Assembly: GCF_003369915.1 (NCBI RefSeq)
Contig: NC_046674.1
Coordinates: forward strand, 14,570,001-14,634,000
DNA length: 64,000 nt
Origin: Drosophila miranda
Taxonomy: Eukaryota > Arthropoda > Insecta > Diptera > Drosophilidae
Direction: 5' to 3'
In this document: positions 30,337-43,000 of the stretch, piece after piece
How positions within the stretch are numbered: position 1 is the stretch's first letter
Layout of the letters: each line of letters opens with the position of its first letter
Position numbers and translations under genes: made by a program
Notes under the pieces: model-generated
The model's input: only the letters and a program-made list of their open reading frames with translations
What the model was told of the DNA's origin: nothing
Database searches by the model: none

Positions 30337-32749
30337 ATCTGACAGATATTCAATCTTCATCTTCACCATCAAACCGTTCGTCAAACGTGTTTTATTGTAC
30401 GCGAAACTGCGCTATTTTCTGCGTCTCGTTTTCTCTGTACCAAGCGGGCTGTTCGGTTCGGTTCGGTTCGGTTCGGTTCTGATCTCTCTGGCCGTATTTA
30501 TGCCTCTGCCTGGCAGATATTTCTTTCGCGCTCTCTGTACTTGTGCTGCTACGCCTCGTATCTGTGAGTCTGGGTCTGGGCCTGGGCCTGGGCCCGGGCC
30601 TGGTCACGACATCTGAACAAGCGGCCGACGACGACGACAGCTCAAGGTCGCATTCCTTGCGCCTGACGCAGTCGCTCAGCAATTTGTTTTTACTTTGATA
30701 TTTCTTCAACTTCCCCATGTCCGTATCTCACTCGATTCTACCAGGTGTATCTTTGTATCTCTGTGTATCTTCCATGTGGATGGAATGAATGATTGGTGTG
30801 GGGGCGGACAAATGAGTTTTGGGTTTCGGCTACCGATACACGAGTACCACGAGTATACCCCCACTGACAAGTGCCACTGAGTCAATCAATTCTCTGATGG
30901 GAAGTATCTGAAGATTTTTGGAAATACCTAACTTAATTTTGGTGCTTGAAATATCTTTAATATCTCCATACCTATTTAGGAAACGGATACAGCCAACAGA
31001 CAACAAAAAAGTATGCATTTCTTGATGAATTGATGGAATGATTGTGATGGAATCTCGTATTTTAATGCATCGTACAGAATATTGAATATATAACTTAATA
31101 TCTAGCAGCTTTGCCGTTAAGCAACATCTGGTGTAATGAGTTTCCCTTGGGCTTAAAATTCCTTAGAAAGAATGTCCATGTTCCTTTATTGTGAAGAACA
31201 GAACAGAACAGAAGATTATCCCAAGAATTTTTCACTGTTTTCCACCATTTCTTGTGGCACTCCCACTCCCCCTACCAATCCAAACGGAATCCGCAGTTCC
31301 TGTTCATAGAGGCGATCCCGAGTCAGAAGACACTGCCATTAACGCTCCCAGAGAAACGTTCGTGCAGCGTCAGTCGGCAGTCGGCAGTCGGCGATGCTTT
31401 TAGATGCCATCTACACCTAATTTATGATGGGTAGAGCTGCTTCTATAAACAGGAGATGCCGATGCCGATGCCCATGCCCATGGCTCGTCACGACCAATTG
31501 TGCCTGGGAGAGAGCGGGGGGAGTGGGAGTGGCTGGGTGTGTCCGATGGGCAGCAGTTCTTCGAGAGAAGCGACAGTGGGTTAATGGAACAGCACTGTGG
31601 AGATCTGCCACCCATCAGCGGCTTTTTTCCCATTCGGGAAAAGTGTGGTATGGCAAGGAAAATCAATTGAACGAACCTGAGGCCAGGCCATGGCTTACGA
31701 GACCCTCGGTTCAGGGCACAAATATGTGGCTCTCTTCCCGCTATGGGGTTTATCTTTTTATGGCATGCATATGGCATGTCGGATGTCGGATCTCGGATCT
31801 CGGTCGAGATGTCTGTCAGTCCATCTGTCAGTCAGTCGTCAGTCGTCAGCATTACTTGTGCGTTCGACTTTGCTAAGGTTCGACAGCCCAGAGATACAGA
31901 CAGAGACAGAGACAGAGAGGGAGAGAAATAACTTAAACTTTTACTTTCACTGCCAATTTGAGTGAACGAGCAGCAGAAGCAGCACCAGCAGCAGCAGCAG
32001 GCATCGTCCCTCAATTTGCATGGTAAACCCCTTCGGATGTTGGATGTTGGTGGCAGGGGATCCAGGGGATCCAGGGGATATCAACAATGTTATTGTGTTT
32101 TGTGATGTGTCTAAGACTCATTTGAAAATGTATCTGGCGGCAATTTAGCGCGAAGATACGACTATACGACTACAAGTACAAACAAGACGTACATGTGTAC
32201 GAGTATCTGTATCTCCTCTCCGCTCCATTGTCTTCGGTATTTAGTTTAATTTCATTTTCACAACAACAGCCCCACACCACACACGGCACACGTGTACTCA
32301 CATGTGCTGCAATTTGATCGTCACGTCGAGATTGCAGCCGCCACAGCAGCAGGCAGCCAATGTTAATGATGAGCATTTGATAATAGTACTAGCTCTGGCT
32401 CTGGCTTTGGCTCTTCCTCCCCCCTCCCCCATCTGAAGCTCCATCTTCAGCCCATCTTCAGCTCAATCTCCATCTCCATCTCCATCTCCATCTTACAGAT
32501 GTAGCTTTAACTGGTGTTGGACATGCTGCTCTGCTCTGCTGGCAAAAGCTGTTTACCCGATTATTTGCATGTATCTCGAGTGGCAGGAAAATGGTCGTTG
32601 ACTGCTCGTCTCTGCTCTGCCATTCGGCGAAAGTTTCGCCAAAAGATCGAAACCAATTCACCAAAAGGGAGGATGCGCCATAGATGGATGGGCCATGGAG
32701 GATGGATCGATGGGGAATTGTTGATAATAAAGTAATTGGGGGATTACCA

Positions 32750-32776
32750 GAGAGACAGAGAGAGAGAGAGAGAGGG
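32750..32776 (+). repeat. GA-rich tract
   Basis: GAGAGACAGAGAGAGAGAG-type sequence. Such tracts can bind GAGA factor, but no promoter is visible beside it. Confidence 0.85.
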
Positions 32777-35277
32777 AGGTATCCCCATGGAAAGATATTG
32801 TAAATTGTAAACAGAGAAAGACATGCTTCTGTAGCTCTTTTTGAAACCCCTCCCAAGAAACGTTTGCAGATCTTTTCAATATGAAAAAATATCAAAATAA
32901 TGACTCCCCTCGAAAACAGTCCCCGCTTCCTTCCCCTCTTTGTTTTCCATCTATTGTTGGCCTCAGATCTGCCACTCACTCCGATCTCCGATCTCCGATC
33001 TTCGCTCTCAGATCTGCCCAGATTGTTGACTTTTACCAATTTAATTGTGGAATCGAGGGTGTCACACCATTCAACTGGAATTCTATGGCAGTGCCAGTGC
33101 CAGTGCCAGCGCCAGCTACCATTGAACCCTCGCGGAGCCACGATCCACAACCAATATGTCAGCACTGTCTGCCCCCAAGCGACTTTCGGATCTGGAGGGT
33201 CTTTCACCTGGCGGATAAGGGAGGGGCGGGGAGGGGCAGAGACGTGCCACAACGATTACGTAGGCACACGCGTCTTCCAAAAGAAATTTCCAACATAAAC
33301 AGAGCTGAATGGAAACTAAATGAAATGATACCCGACAGACGAAAGACGAAACGAACGCATTCAAATCTTACGAAATCATGGTCGATGTCGCATCTCAATA
33401 TTTAAGCAGATGCAAGATAAACACACTCCAGATAAGCCCCCGTCCAAGTGAGAGTGGAAAAAAGAAAGAAAGTTGGGCCTACTGCCTACTGTTTCTATCA
33501 ATTTGTGTTGGATAGGTTTCTTTGGCTACGTGATGGCTGGCATGGCCACGCCCCGACTCACAGCCTCACAGCCTCAGAGCCTCGCCTCATAGCCTCGCTT
33601 AGAATCAAAAGACTTGGGCAACGAACCTGCAGCTGCTGCATTCCTGAGGTTCCACCGGCTACCAAGGTTAGCAACGTCACTGCTGCGGTCAGGTCCGAAA
33701 CCCGATATCATATCTCAGCGTGGACCCCCACGTCTACACACGTCTACACACGTGTACGTGAGTGGACGGCACTTTAATTGCGCCTCTGCTGTGGAAAATC
33801 TATGCAAAAACATCGCTTGTCTATTAAGAACAAGGCTAACATCTGCTGATGTCGGCCAACATTGCTTAACTCAACACAACTTAGCCTAGCCAAACCGAAT
33901 GCAATGGAATATCATAATCTAAACATAACTACACACAAACGATATGACTATGTGATATTCATAATAGCTTTAAAAGGTGCATCTCGTACATATAATGCGA
34001 TTGGAGGGAAAGGGGAACCTTCTTCATTGATCTGAGGATACATTTCATTTCATCCAATGAGACATATCGCACTGCCTGTTAGGAGTAGATTCTCTCCCAC
34101 CATCTTCAGAAAGCAGAAACATTCAAAACACTTGTAGACTGGCTTGTAGAACACTCATTGCTTGATGACTGAATTATCGTACATTATTCTAAATTATTCC
34201 ACGACTTTGGTAATAAATACACGTAAGCCCAGAGTTCCATCCATTGGAATCTTTGCATATGCTCCTGGTAATCCTAGCAATCGAATCGGATCCGTTCTTA
34301 TGGATTCGCTTCGAGTGTCTTCTACTTTCTACTAAGGAAAGAACTTGAAACAACTTCAGTTGTTTGCATATTTTGTTGCACGAAAAATCAAAAATCAAAT
34401 TGGGATTCCAATCGAAATTTCGCTCTACGGCTGCGACTGCGGCTCCGGCTGCGTCTTGCCATATACTCCATCCATATACTCGTAAACTTGATATTCAAAG
34501 TAAATTTTCAATTTCTACGCGAATAGATATTTCCATAAATAAACCGCATAAATCAGAGCTCTACACCGCGACTGACAGCCGCTCTACAGCGATTCGGCTC
34601 ATTAGTAATCAAAAGTTGTGCACGGACGCCACGGACGCCACAGACGCCAGGCGGCCACTCGGAGCCACTCGGAGCCACTCCATCGAATTCTCGACTTGCA
34701 CAAATTGTTGCACAAGTCCCGGAGCGATTCGTGGGCTGGCTGCCTGCCTCCTGCCTCCTGACTGCCGCCTGACTGCCACTGGAGCGATGTCGCCAACGCA
34801 TCGACCTGGCCAGTCCAAGTGGGGGACCACCGGACGAACACAGAACCCCTGTTAGCCTGTTTACTTTGTCTTAATGGCCATTTGCCTGTGCTGCCGCTGC
34901 CGCTGCCTCTGCCGCTGCTCTGCTGCTCGGCGGCAATTTAAATATTTTAGCCATTTCGTTGTCGGTCTGGGCCAGAGCCACTCGAGTCGAGTGTCGCCGC
35001 TGCTTGTTGGGGAAAATATCTTCAAAAATTTCTACTCTCTTGCGCGGCACATTTTTGTAGACCTGTCCGAGCATAGGGTTTATGGTAATTGGCTTGGGTT
35101 AACATACTTTCAGAGATATACCTACTGATGGCCATAGAAACATGGCTAAGAAGAGACTTGTACAAGATTTGAGGACTGTTCGCCATAATTTAATGGTTAC
35201 AAGGGCCAAGTGAATGTGAAAAGAATACTCAGCTTAATTGATCTATCGTTTTCCGGATCATATTCGAGAAGTTTTCC

Positions 35278-36072
35278 TCAAGCTCCTTTGTTGGTGGAGG
35301 ACTTCTTGACCTTGATTTTGGTGCCAGCCACCGAGGACTTCTTGCGGCCATTCAATTTGGTCTTGTTCGTGGTCATGGCCACGGGCTTCGGCTTCACGAC
35401 CCTGGCCTCCACCCTGATGTACAGATCGTAGTTGAAGTCGCCACATGACTTGCCTGGAAACAGAGAGGGGATGCAGATGTAATCATTGCCCAGAAAGAGG
35501 GAGGGAGGGAGCAGCCCATTGAGAGTCTGGAACTGACCGCAGCACATTTCCTCGCCACAGGACTCGCAGGTCATCAGGCGGGTCTCCACGATGCCCGACT
35601 TATTCTTGATCTTCTTCACGCAGTTGTTCAGAGCGAACTCGCGGCGGTCACGGGCCTCGGTCTTGAGCTGCAGCTTGCCCATCTCCACCATGCGGCTGAA
35701 GTACTCCTCCTCCTGCTTGTTCTTGGGCCGCAGCGTGGTGAGCATCTTCCAGTCGATGGGCACGGCACAGAGCTCCATGAGCACCACGTCCTTCATTTCG
35801 GTGGGCACGGGATCCGCGTAGCTGTAGAGCGGCTCCCGCTCCCCATTCGCCTTGAGCAGCTTGCGCATCTCCTTCTTGGGCATCTTGAAGGCGTAGTCCT
35901 TGTCCCGGAGCTTAATCTCCTCGGCGCGCACCTTCACGGGACGCATCTTGTAGTCGGGGACCTTCTCGAACAGCCGCTTGAACTCCTCACTCGTCTGGAT
36001 GTTGCTGCGGCTCAGGTCCAGGACGGGCACCACCGTCTTCTTCTTGGCCAACAAATCGTCCAGTTTACTCAT
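35278..36072 (-). CDS. uncharacterised basic protein with a Cys-rich motif
   Basis: A reverse-strand ORF starts at ATG 36072 (MSKLDDLLAKKKTVVPVLDL). It is open for 264 codons, but an 84-nt intron (35537-35454, donor GTCAGT, acceptor CTCTGTTTCCAG) very likely divides it. The intron is a multiple of three with no stop, so both forms stay in frame. Spliced, the protein is 236 residues. The first half is charged and Lys/Glu-rich. Splicing brings together TCESCGEEMCCGKSCGDFNY, a tight cysteine cluster that could bind zinc. The intron-derived stretch (LPPSLFLGNDY) is hydrophobic and unlike its surroundings. The C-terminus is a Lys/Ser-rich basic tail. I do not recognise the family. It is divergent from the IRSp53 leader exon, about 180 bases away. 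Confidence 0.75.
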   Translation of the reverse strand: MSKLDDLLAKKKTVVPVLDLSRSNIQTSEEFKRLFEKVPDYKMRPVKVRAEEIKLRDKDYAFKMPKKEMRKLLKANGEREPLYSYADPVPTEMKDVVLMELCAVPIDWKMLTTLRPKNKQEEEYFSRMVEMGKLQLKTEARDRREFALNNCVKKIKNKSGIVETRLMTCESCGEEMCCGQFQTLNGLLPPSLFLGNDYICIPSLFPGKSCGDFNYDLYIRVEARVVKPKPVAMTTNKTKLNGRKKSSVAGTKIKVKKSSTNKGA

Positions 36073-36248
36073 TTCTGGTGCAGTTCAGGAAAGTCAGAAG
36101 TTAAGCAAGAAAATCCCCAGCGAATATCGACCAAACAATGGGTGTGCTGCCAAGGGCAACAGCACCCCTCGAATATTGGGGTATTTCTCTGAGCTGTTGC
36201 TTTCCACGTCAATAAAATAAAGTACCCATTCTGATTCTCTCTTTTCAG

Positions 36249-37029
36249 ATCCACAAATAACCGAATCACGTGTAACACCGGTGGAAATTGGTGATAACAG
36301 GCCGTGCAAACATCATCGCATAAAAGCGGCCAAGAAACACGACTCGGAGACCTCGCCGGAAACCCGCTCCAGAAGTCAACAGTTGGCCAGAAGCAAAAGC
36401 AGAAGCAGAGACAGAAGCAGAGACAGAAAGCCGACTGCAACCAGCTCAATCGGTTGGCCCGCTCTCGGCGTGCTGGCATTTCATTTACCTGGTGCGCGGC
36501 GTTACGTGGTCTCGATCCGAGCTTTGGGTCTACCCGCCAAAAAGAAAGTCACGACAGTACCCGCCAGTCTGCGGCAGAAACGAGATTTCCAAGATTCTGC
36601 AACGAAAGTCAAAGTTACAAGTTTACTCCAAATTCGAGTTTGAGTTTGAGTTCGAGTTTGAGTTGGCCCGGTTCAACGTCTTTACACTTTTGGGTCGACT
36701 CCGCCGCTGCTCCGTCTGTGCCACATTTAGAAAGTGAAAATCGAGTGCCGCCCGTGTCCGAAACTGAGTCTGAACCCGAATCCGAATCGGAATCCGTGGC
36801 TCCTACCATTCGGGCGCTGCAGTTGAAAGTGAATTCAAGCTGCAAGTGATTTTCGGGCCTTTGTTTTTTTTTGTTGTTTTGTTGTTTTTTGTTGTTGCCG
36901 CCACCTTCGGTTGGATCCATCAGTAGCCCAGTTATTTAGCTACTTGGAGCCACACTGCCACTGCCACAAGCACTTCGCGTCTCATTCATTGATCGATAGG
37001 AACCGAACCGGCATTGGAGACCAGCCACA
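36249..37029 (+). other. IRSp53 5' leader exon
   Basis: A strong acceptor (TTCTCTCTTTTCAG) ends at 36248, and no donor is needed before the start codon at 37030. The stretch therefore looks like a roughly 780-nt untranslated segment of the first coding exon. It contains Glu/Phe-coding GAGTTT repeats (36635-36665) but no convincing protein. Confidence 0.5.
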
Positions 37030-40000
37030 ATGGAGGCCGAAGAAGTTACAAAACTGGTGGATGGCGTTTATAGGGTAAGCTTGATTTTCTGTGCTTTTTT
37101 TTCCAGAGATCAGACACATAAAGGGTACTAGAGAGAGAGAGAGAGAGACCCCTTGCTGCTAAGCCACTCTGCGAGAGACAGAGAGAGAGGGAAGTCAGAC
37201 AGATTCTGCAACAGAAACGTCTCAGCGTGTAAATTCATCAAATTTGAGATAATTTTATAAGCAAAACCTCCCCAAAGATCTGTCGCTACTGTAAATTGTA
37301 AGAATTCCAGCTCTTTCCTTGGGCTGTCATTAGTTCGGGGAGCTCGAAGGTTGGGCCAAAAACGTCTTATATAACCCCGCTGACAGACAGCTAAACGGTC
37401 TAACGGTGCTGTTGCATGAAGGCCATTTCAATTAGCCATTTGCCACCAATTTACTGTTACGCTCATAACGATGTTTACCCTTTCGGAAAACAATTTATAA
37501 CGATAAACGTTTTCTTTGTAAGCTAATTTAATCGCCACACGCGATCTCCCCAAAACGAAAGCCACAGAAAAGATAATCTACAAAAATGGCATACCATCAT
37601 ATCATCATACCCCTAAAAGTTCACAAAGAAATCGCTGCCCTGGCGATGGAGGTCATCGATTTTAATTGCCTTCGACCTATGTTTATGGACTCTTATGTGT
37701 TGGACTTTTACGACCTCGGCATGGGGGAGTAGTACACCCCACCGAAGTGTTATAGTGCCACGACTTTAATGGTTTTGCATTTAAAGAAAACACTGCGAGT
37801 ATTGTGAAAATCTTAAGGAAAGGTATTTGAACGCCTTCGATTGATTCGATGGAGAAGAAACATGGCCAAACCCAGCAAATGGCTTTTCACTGTGTCTTTT
37901 ATTTTCTATCTTTACATTTGTATATTCTTATATGTTATTTATTAATATTTTTATTCAGGTTTGCACTCGGGATTATCACAAGAATTTGAAGCCCTCTCCT
38001 GAAGCCAAAAGGCCATTAGAATGGCGTGCCTTTAGTTGGTAGCAAACAAAATCAAAAATTCAAAATACCCTCAAGCCAAAAAAATCCATATAAATATTAA
38101 CAAGAAACCCGAAAATGTCTTAAGATTCAAAAAGGCTAAAAGACATTTGAAAGTGAATTTCTTGTGGGCCTGTTGGCTGGTGGCTGCTGTGTAAATATCC
38201 AAATTTGGTCACGACACAAGGCGGCTGTGTTGTTTAGTTTTTTTGGCATACTTTTCTGGCCATATGATACGTATCGTAACCAATCCGATCCGATCCGATC
38301 CGAACAAACAAGTTCAATTGGAGATTTGATTTGATTTGATTTGTTTGTTTGTTTGTTTGACTGCGACCCCACCGGCCCCCCGACTCGAGTGACGACAGCG
38401 GCAGTCAGAGAAAAGAGGGAGAGAGAAATAGGAGAGGGGAAGCCATCGACTCCGCCTTGGGAGTTTGGCAAGTTTCGGCTTCTTTTTGTGTGCCGTGTTG
38501 CAGTTGCATCTGCCTGGGGCACGGCACCGGGGCCACGCTGTGGCAGAGGCATTGCACATTTTTCGCGCATCCATTTCATTATGTAACTTGCAGTTTTTCT
38601 TTGGAAAACTTGCTGTTGCCGACGCCGCAGCCGCCGCCGCGGCTTTGCGGTTTTGCTGTTTTCCAGGCAGCTGGAAAATTGCGGAAATTTTGTTTTCGGG
38701 TTGCTTCCCTGCCGCGTCGCACGTTGCACATGGCTGCATTTTCTCGGCCGCCATTTGCATTTTTTGCACTGCGCGCTGGTGCTTTTTTTTTAATTTTTTT
38801 TCAACACTGTTATTGTTTATTTGTGACAGTCGCAGGCGAAGAAAATCGAATAAATATGTGGACTGTGGCTGCGGACTCATTTAATTAGTGGGTTGCGGTT
38901 GCGCCACTCGACAAACGAAAGACTCAGGAAACGAACTTGCCCGCGACTTGCGGGGAAAAATCGGAATTTGAATCTGAATTGCCGCGAGAGCATCAATCAA
39001 CATCCCAGCCAACAGCAGGGAAGTGACTTCCTCTAACATCAACATGATTATGACTTAATTCCAAGTGATTTATTCGCAATTGTCTGCCGTCGGTCCATCC
39101 GAACATCGATCTATTATGGCATTATATGGCTATGGTTTTTCATATATTACCTATGGTATTATCTTATACTTAGTTTGCCTTCTCTCGCGGCTCAATAGAT
39201 TGTCTGCCATTTGCGTCTTTCTGTATGGGAACTGTGTCTGTGAATTCACTTCTGGGTTCGGCCCCTCGCCGCTCTTAAACGGGTTTTAATTAATGCGATA
39301 TCTCGTTCGGTTCGCTTGTTTATTTTCTATTCCATTCTAAGCCCATGTGCGGTCCGTTTTCTGGCATATCTTTATTTGCAGTCGAGCGGTGGCCTTTCTA
39401 AAAATTCGCACACTCAACGGGTGCAGGGTACACTCAGGGTGTTCCTCGGCGGAGTGCGGGCCGGCCAATGAGTCTGCGAAATTTCCGAGATTTAGCTAAT
39501 TAATTGGATTCGGTTTTATCTGGATCTGGGCTCCAGCATTCTACAAAGGGGAACGAGAGCCTCGTTTGCCACAAACAACACAGTTTTTTTGATCAAATAT
39601 AACTTATAAATAAATTATATAAATCCCATTTTACCTTTTCATAATTTTACCGAAAGATTTATTGCAATTTACGAAAATTGTACGCTCATAAATCTTTCAC
39701 TCCGCTTAAACATAAATCTCCAGTTGCCAACAAGTAAATTATGTGGAGAGATGTACAGTACAGTACCCTTGATTTTATAACAATATTCGCTTTCACTTTC
39801 CATTTTTCCATTTAACGTCCTACAAGCTTCAGGGAGGAATGGGATCCGAGATCGGATGGGACATACATTCATACATTCTATGGAAACTTGCATAGAAATT
39901 AATTAGAGAAATAAATATAAAGACAATTGAGTGTCTCCCGCAAGAGTATGACTGTCTTCTACTGAATCGTTTCCTTGAGTGAATATCTTTTTTTGAGTGG

Positions 40001-43000
40001 TGCAAAACCGCAGCCAAGCTGTGCCGTCAAGTCGATGTTCAGAAACGCATTTCATTCAAACAGCTGCCATGCCATGCCATGCCAGGCCATGCGGTGGCGA
40101 TGAATGACTCCGAATTGTTTGTCATTCGCTTAGATTTATGGCACATTCTCCGGCACATAAATCGAAGCTGAAGCTGAAACTAAGGCCTGGGGCCTAAAGC
40201 CGGGAGCAGCCTGCCGCCAGTGATCAGATCGGAGTGACGTTCGGGTGACCACACAAAGGCCAACCTGCCCGAAGGCGCTGAAGGAGGCGAAGCCCCGCAA
40301 GAGCAGGCACCCGGCACCCAGCACCCGGCACTCTGTGGGATGGGACGGAGGTGTCCGTAGTGTGCTGAAACTGCAACAAAAAATCAACCAGTGAACGAGA
40401 GGGACAGGCAATGAAAATAAATTAAAATTGCAGCCACTGACGACGACGACAGCGACAACGACGCGACGGTGCCTAATGCCAGGGTATTTGGGTCTGGGGA
40501 CTGGGGACTGGAGCTGGGAACAGGCACTGGACAGCCGACAGCGGACAGTACCCATGATTGCCATGTCTGAGGCATTTCTAAGGCTGCTGCTGCTGCTGCA
40601 TTAGAGAGGCCGCCGCTTGGAACGATGTCACATCGCCTGGGCTGGCGTTGCCGTTGGGCCTCTCCAGAAGAATGGGAATGTAAATGGCTAACCGAGCTCG
40701 GATATGAGCATGGGCCTAGTCACCGGCACCGGCATCGGCACCGGCGCCGGGATGGGTATGACCATGGCAAATGGAACTGGGTTAACGTCCGACTCGGCCG
40801 AGAGAAGCCCTACCAATCATACTTTGGATCGTTTTGCTTATACCCCAGCCGACAGGAGGATGGGCTAGGGAAGTTTCGAGATAAAAATTAAATTAAAACT
40901 CGGTTATAAGATTTCTTTCCTTTGGGCTCTGCCCTAGGATTTCATGGGACGCCGTGTTTGTTCAAAGATCCTGCCCCTTGCGTTCTGTTTTTAATCCCCC
41001 AGGGACATCTGGTCCCTGGCAGAAATATAATTTTATTGCTGCTTTTCCCCAAGGCCTGGGAAAAAGTCACGCAACCGAGAATTACGTTGCGTTTAGCATT
41101 TTTCACGCACTTGGCGCTCATTATCTGTGGAGCGAGGAGAGGAGTTTTGCCCGCAGTGCCGGAGGGGGGGGATCTGTGGCACGGAGAGGGTTAGCCACAG
41201 CCGCAGCCACTCCTCGGCTGAGTGCCACCACAGTGCCACTCCTCTCTGCCACTAGCTGTGTGGGCGTGACTGGTTGCGGCCTGACGCCTTCCAAGTTGAA
41301 GTTTTGTCAACAGTTGGCTTTTTGTTGTTGTTGGAATTTTTCGCGTTTGTTTTTGTTGTTGTTGCTGTTGTTGGAATACCTGTTGCGTGTTGCTTTTTGC
41401 ATTTGTTGTTTTCTAATTGGCATAATTGCGGCTTACGGTTGTTGCCCGTTGGCCTACCCTTTTTGGAGGGTATTTGCGACTCGTACCAAATGTTTGCCTC
41501 CAATGCAGCAAGGGAAGCACATTTCACATCAAATATTTACATATTCTTGATCGCATACGTATTGGAGTGCTGAATATACTCGGTATTCAGTTCCATCGAT
41601 CACTTTGGCACCGCCTCTCAGGTTTCTTCCGAAACATCAATGAAGAACATTCCGGTTCCCCATTTGAACTTCTCCAAGAGTTGACTCTCTAGTAATACAA
41701 TAAATAGGTGTTTTTTTCGAAGTAAAATTGTATTTATTTACTTAAACATTTCGATGCTAACCAAACCCTGAGTGTCTTCTACTTTTATTACTATTTATTT
41801 CGTACGATATATAATATATGTGTGTACATAATGGTAAGGGTATCCAACGCCTCGGTCACTGCCGAAAGAGTCTTCCTTTGCTGTTGTTGGTGATGTTGCT
41901 TTGTGGCTGCATTCTCGCATGCCTCGGAGGTGGGTGTGTCGCTTGCCGGCGTCGCTGAATTATGGCCTAACCTGAATGTGGCTCTCCTTCGCCTCGTACC
42001 GTTCGTACCCTTCCTACCCTTCCACAATTCCGCCTCGTTGCCTGCCTAAGCGGGGGGCAGAGAGAGAGAGAGAGAGGGTGGGTTAGTGGCTCTGTTTTAA
42101 TTAAAAAAATTACATATGTGGCGCTCGCTGGCTGGCGATTTATGTTAAGCGACGATTAGAGGCAAAGCCACCCCACTCTTGGGTCGGGTCTTGGCTTAGA
42201 TTCAGACCTGGCCTGGCTGGGATCTGGCCGCTGGGCGGAGGCAATGGGTAATGGGAAATGGGCAAGACTACCTCAATTAATTTTGGGTTAAGTGCGGCTG
42301 TTGCTGTGGAGATTTTCGGGCGTGATAAGCGGTTGCGTCAGCAAGCCGCATTTCTAATTGCCCCGCAGATTGGGGGAGTGGGTGGCTATCCAGTGGGGGA
42401 TACGACTATCTGGTTAATTGCCGAATCGAACGACCGGGAATTTGTTAAACAGTTGGGGCAATTACACGGCCAGATAAGATCACAGAGGAAAGGAAAGGGC
42501 ACACGGTCCGTAGGGGGACACGCTTTGGACAGAGGAACGCTAGCAGGGGGTGCCATAAGGTCCTCCTATGAGGCATCAGTCTGTGAACCATCAGTTCCGT
42601 ATAATCAAATATGTACAAATCAATATATAGCGCCAACCTCTTGAGATATCAACTCCAAATGAGCGCCTAAACGTTTACTCAACAATATTTGTTCAGAGTC
42701 TTAGAGTGCTTAGTGTTTTCATTGCTATCATTATATCAAGGGTATAATCAATTCACAGATCCAGTGGTGGATCACATTCGTTGGGTGTTTTGATAGCTCC
42801 AGTGACCCAAACGTTGATTGCAGCAACCGCAAATGAGTTGGGCCCCAGAGAAGCAAACAATTAACATTGATAAACCCATAACTGCTGATCCCCCCAGAGG
42901 TCTGCGGCCATGTACATTTGTACATCTGTATCTTCGAAGTGATTAAGGCACGAGTGTGAGAGTATCTGTATCTGTATCTATATTAAATGTAATTGCAGTG

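Larger units (their letters stand above)
19031..35277. other. 16-kb gene-poor stretch, possibly distal IRSp53 leader/intron
   Basis: No supportable coding gene. Open frames here are short or built on simple repeats. A possible first exon ends at 19812 with donor GTGAGA, preceded by a (GTC)n run near 19650 and GAACTTGGTG repeats. Since IRSp53 has an untranslated exon with an acceptor at 36248, a distant upstream exon in this interval is plausible. The rest is typical fly non-coding DNA with many short tandem repeats, the clearest listed separately. Confidence 0.4.

Noticed and set aside
32458-33252. 264-codon minus-strand frame in the gene-poor region
   Set aside because: Built across CCATCT, GAGA and TGGCAC simple repeats, with no splice partners or family signature.
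38136-38880. Two overlapping minus-strand frames of 188-197 codons in IRSp53 intron 1
   Set aside because: Ala/Lys/Asn-biased, and mutually overlapping in different frames as in repeat-rich DNA. No conserved motif.
40954-41550. 198-codon plus-strand frame in IRSp53 intron 1
   Set aside because: Phe/Leu/Cys-rich reading of TTG/TTT-rich DNA with no domain, start context or splice support.
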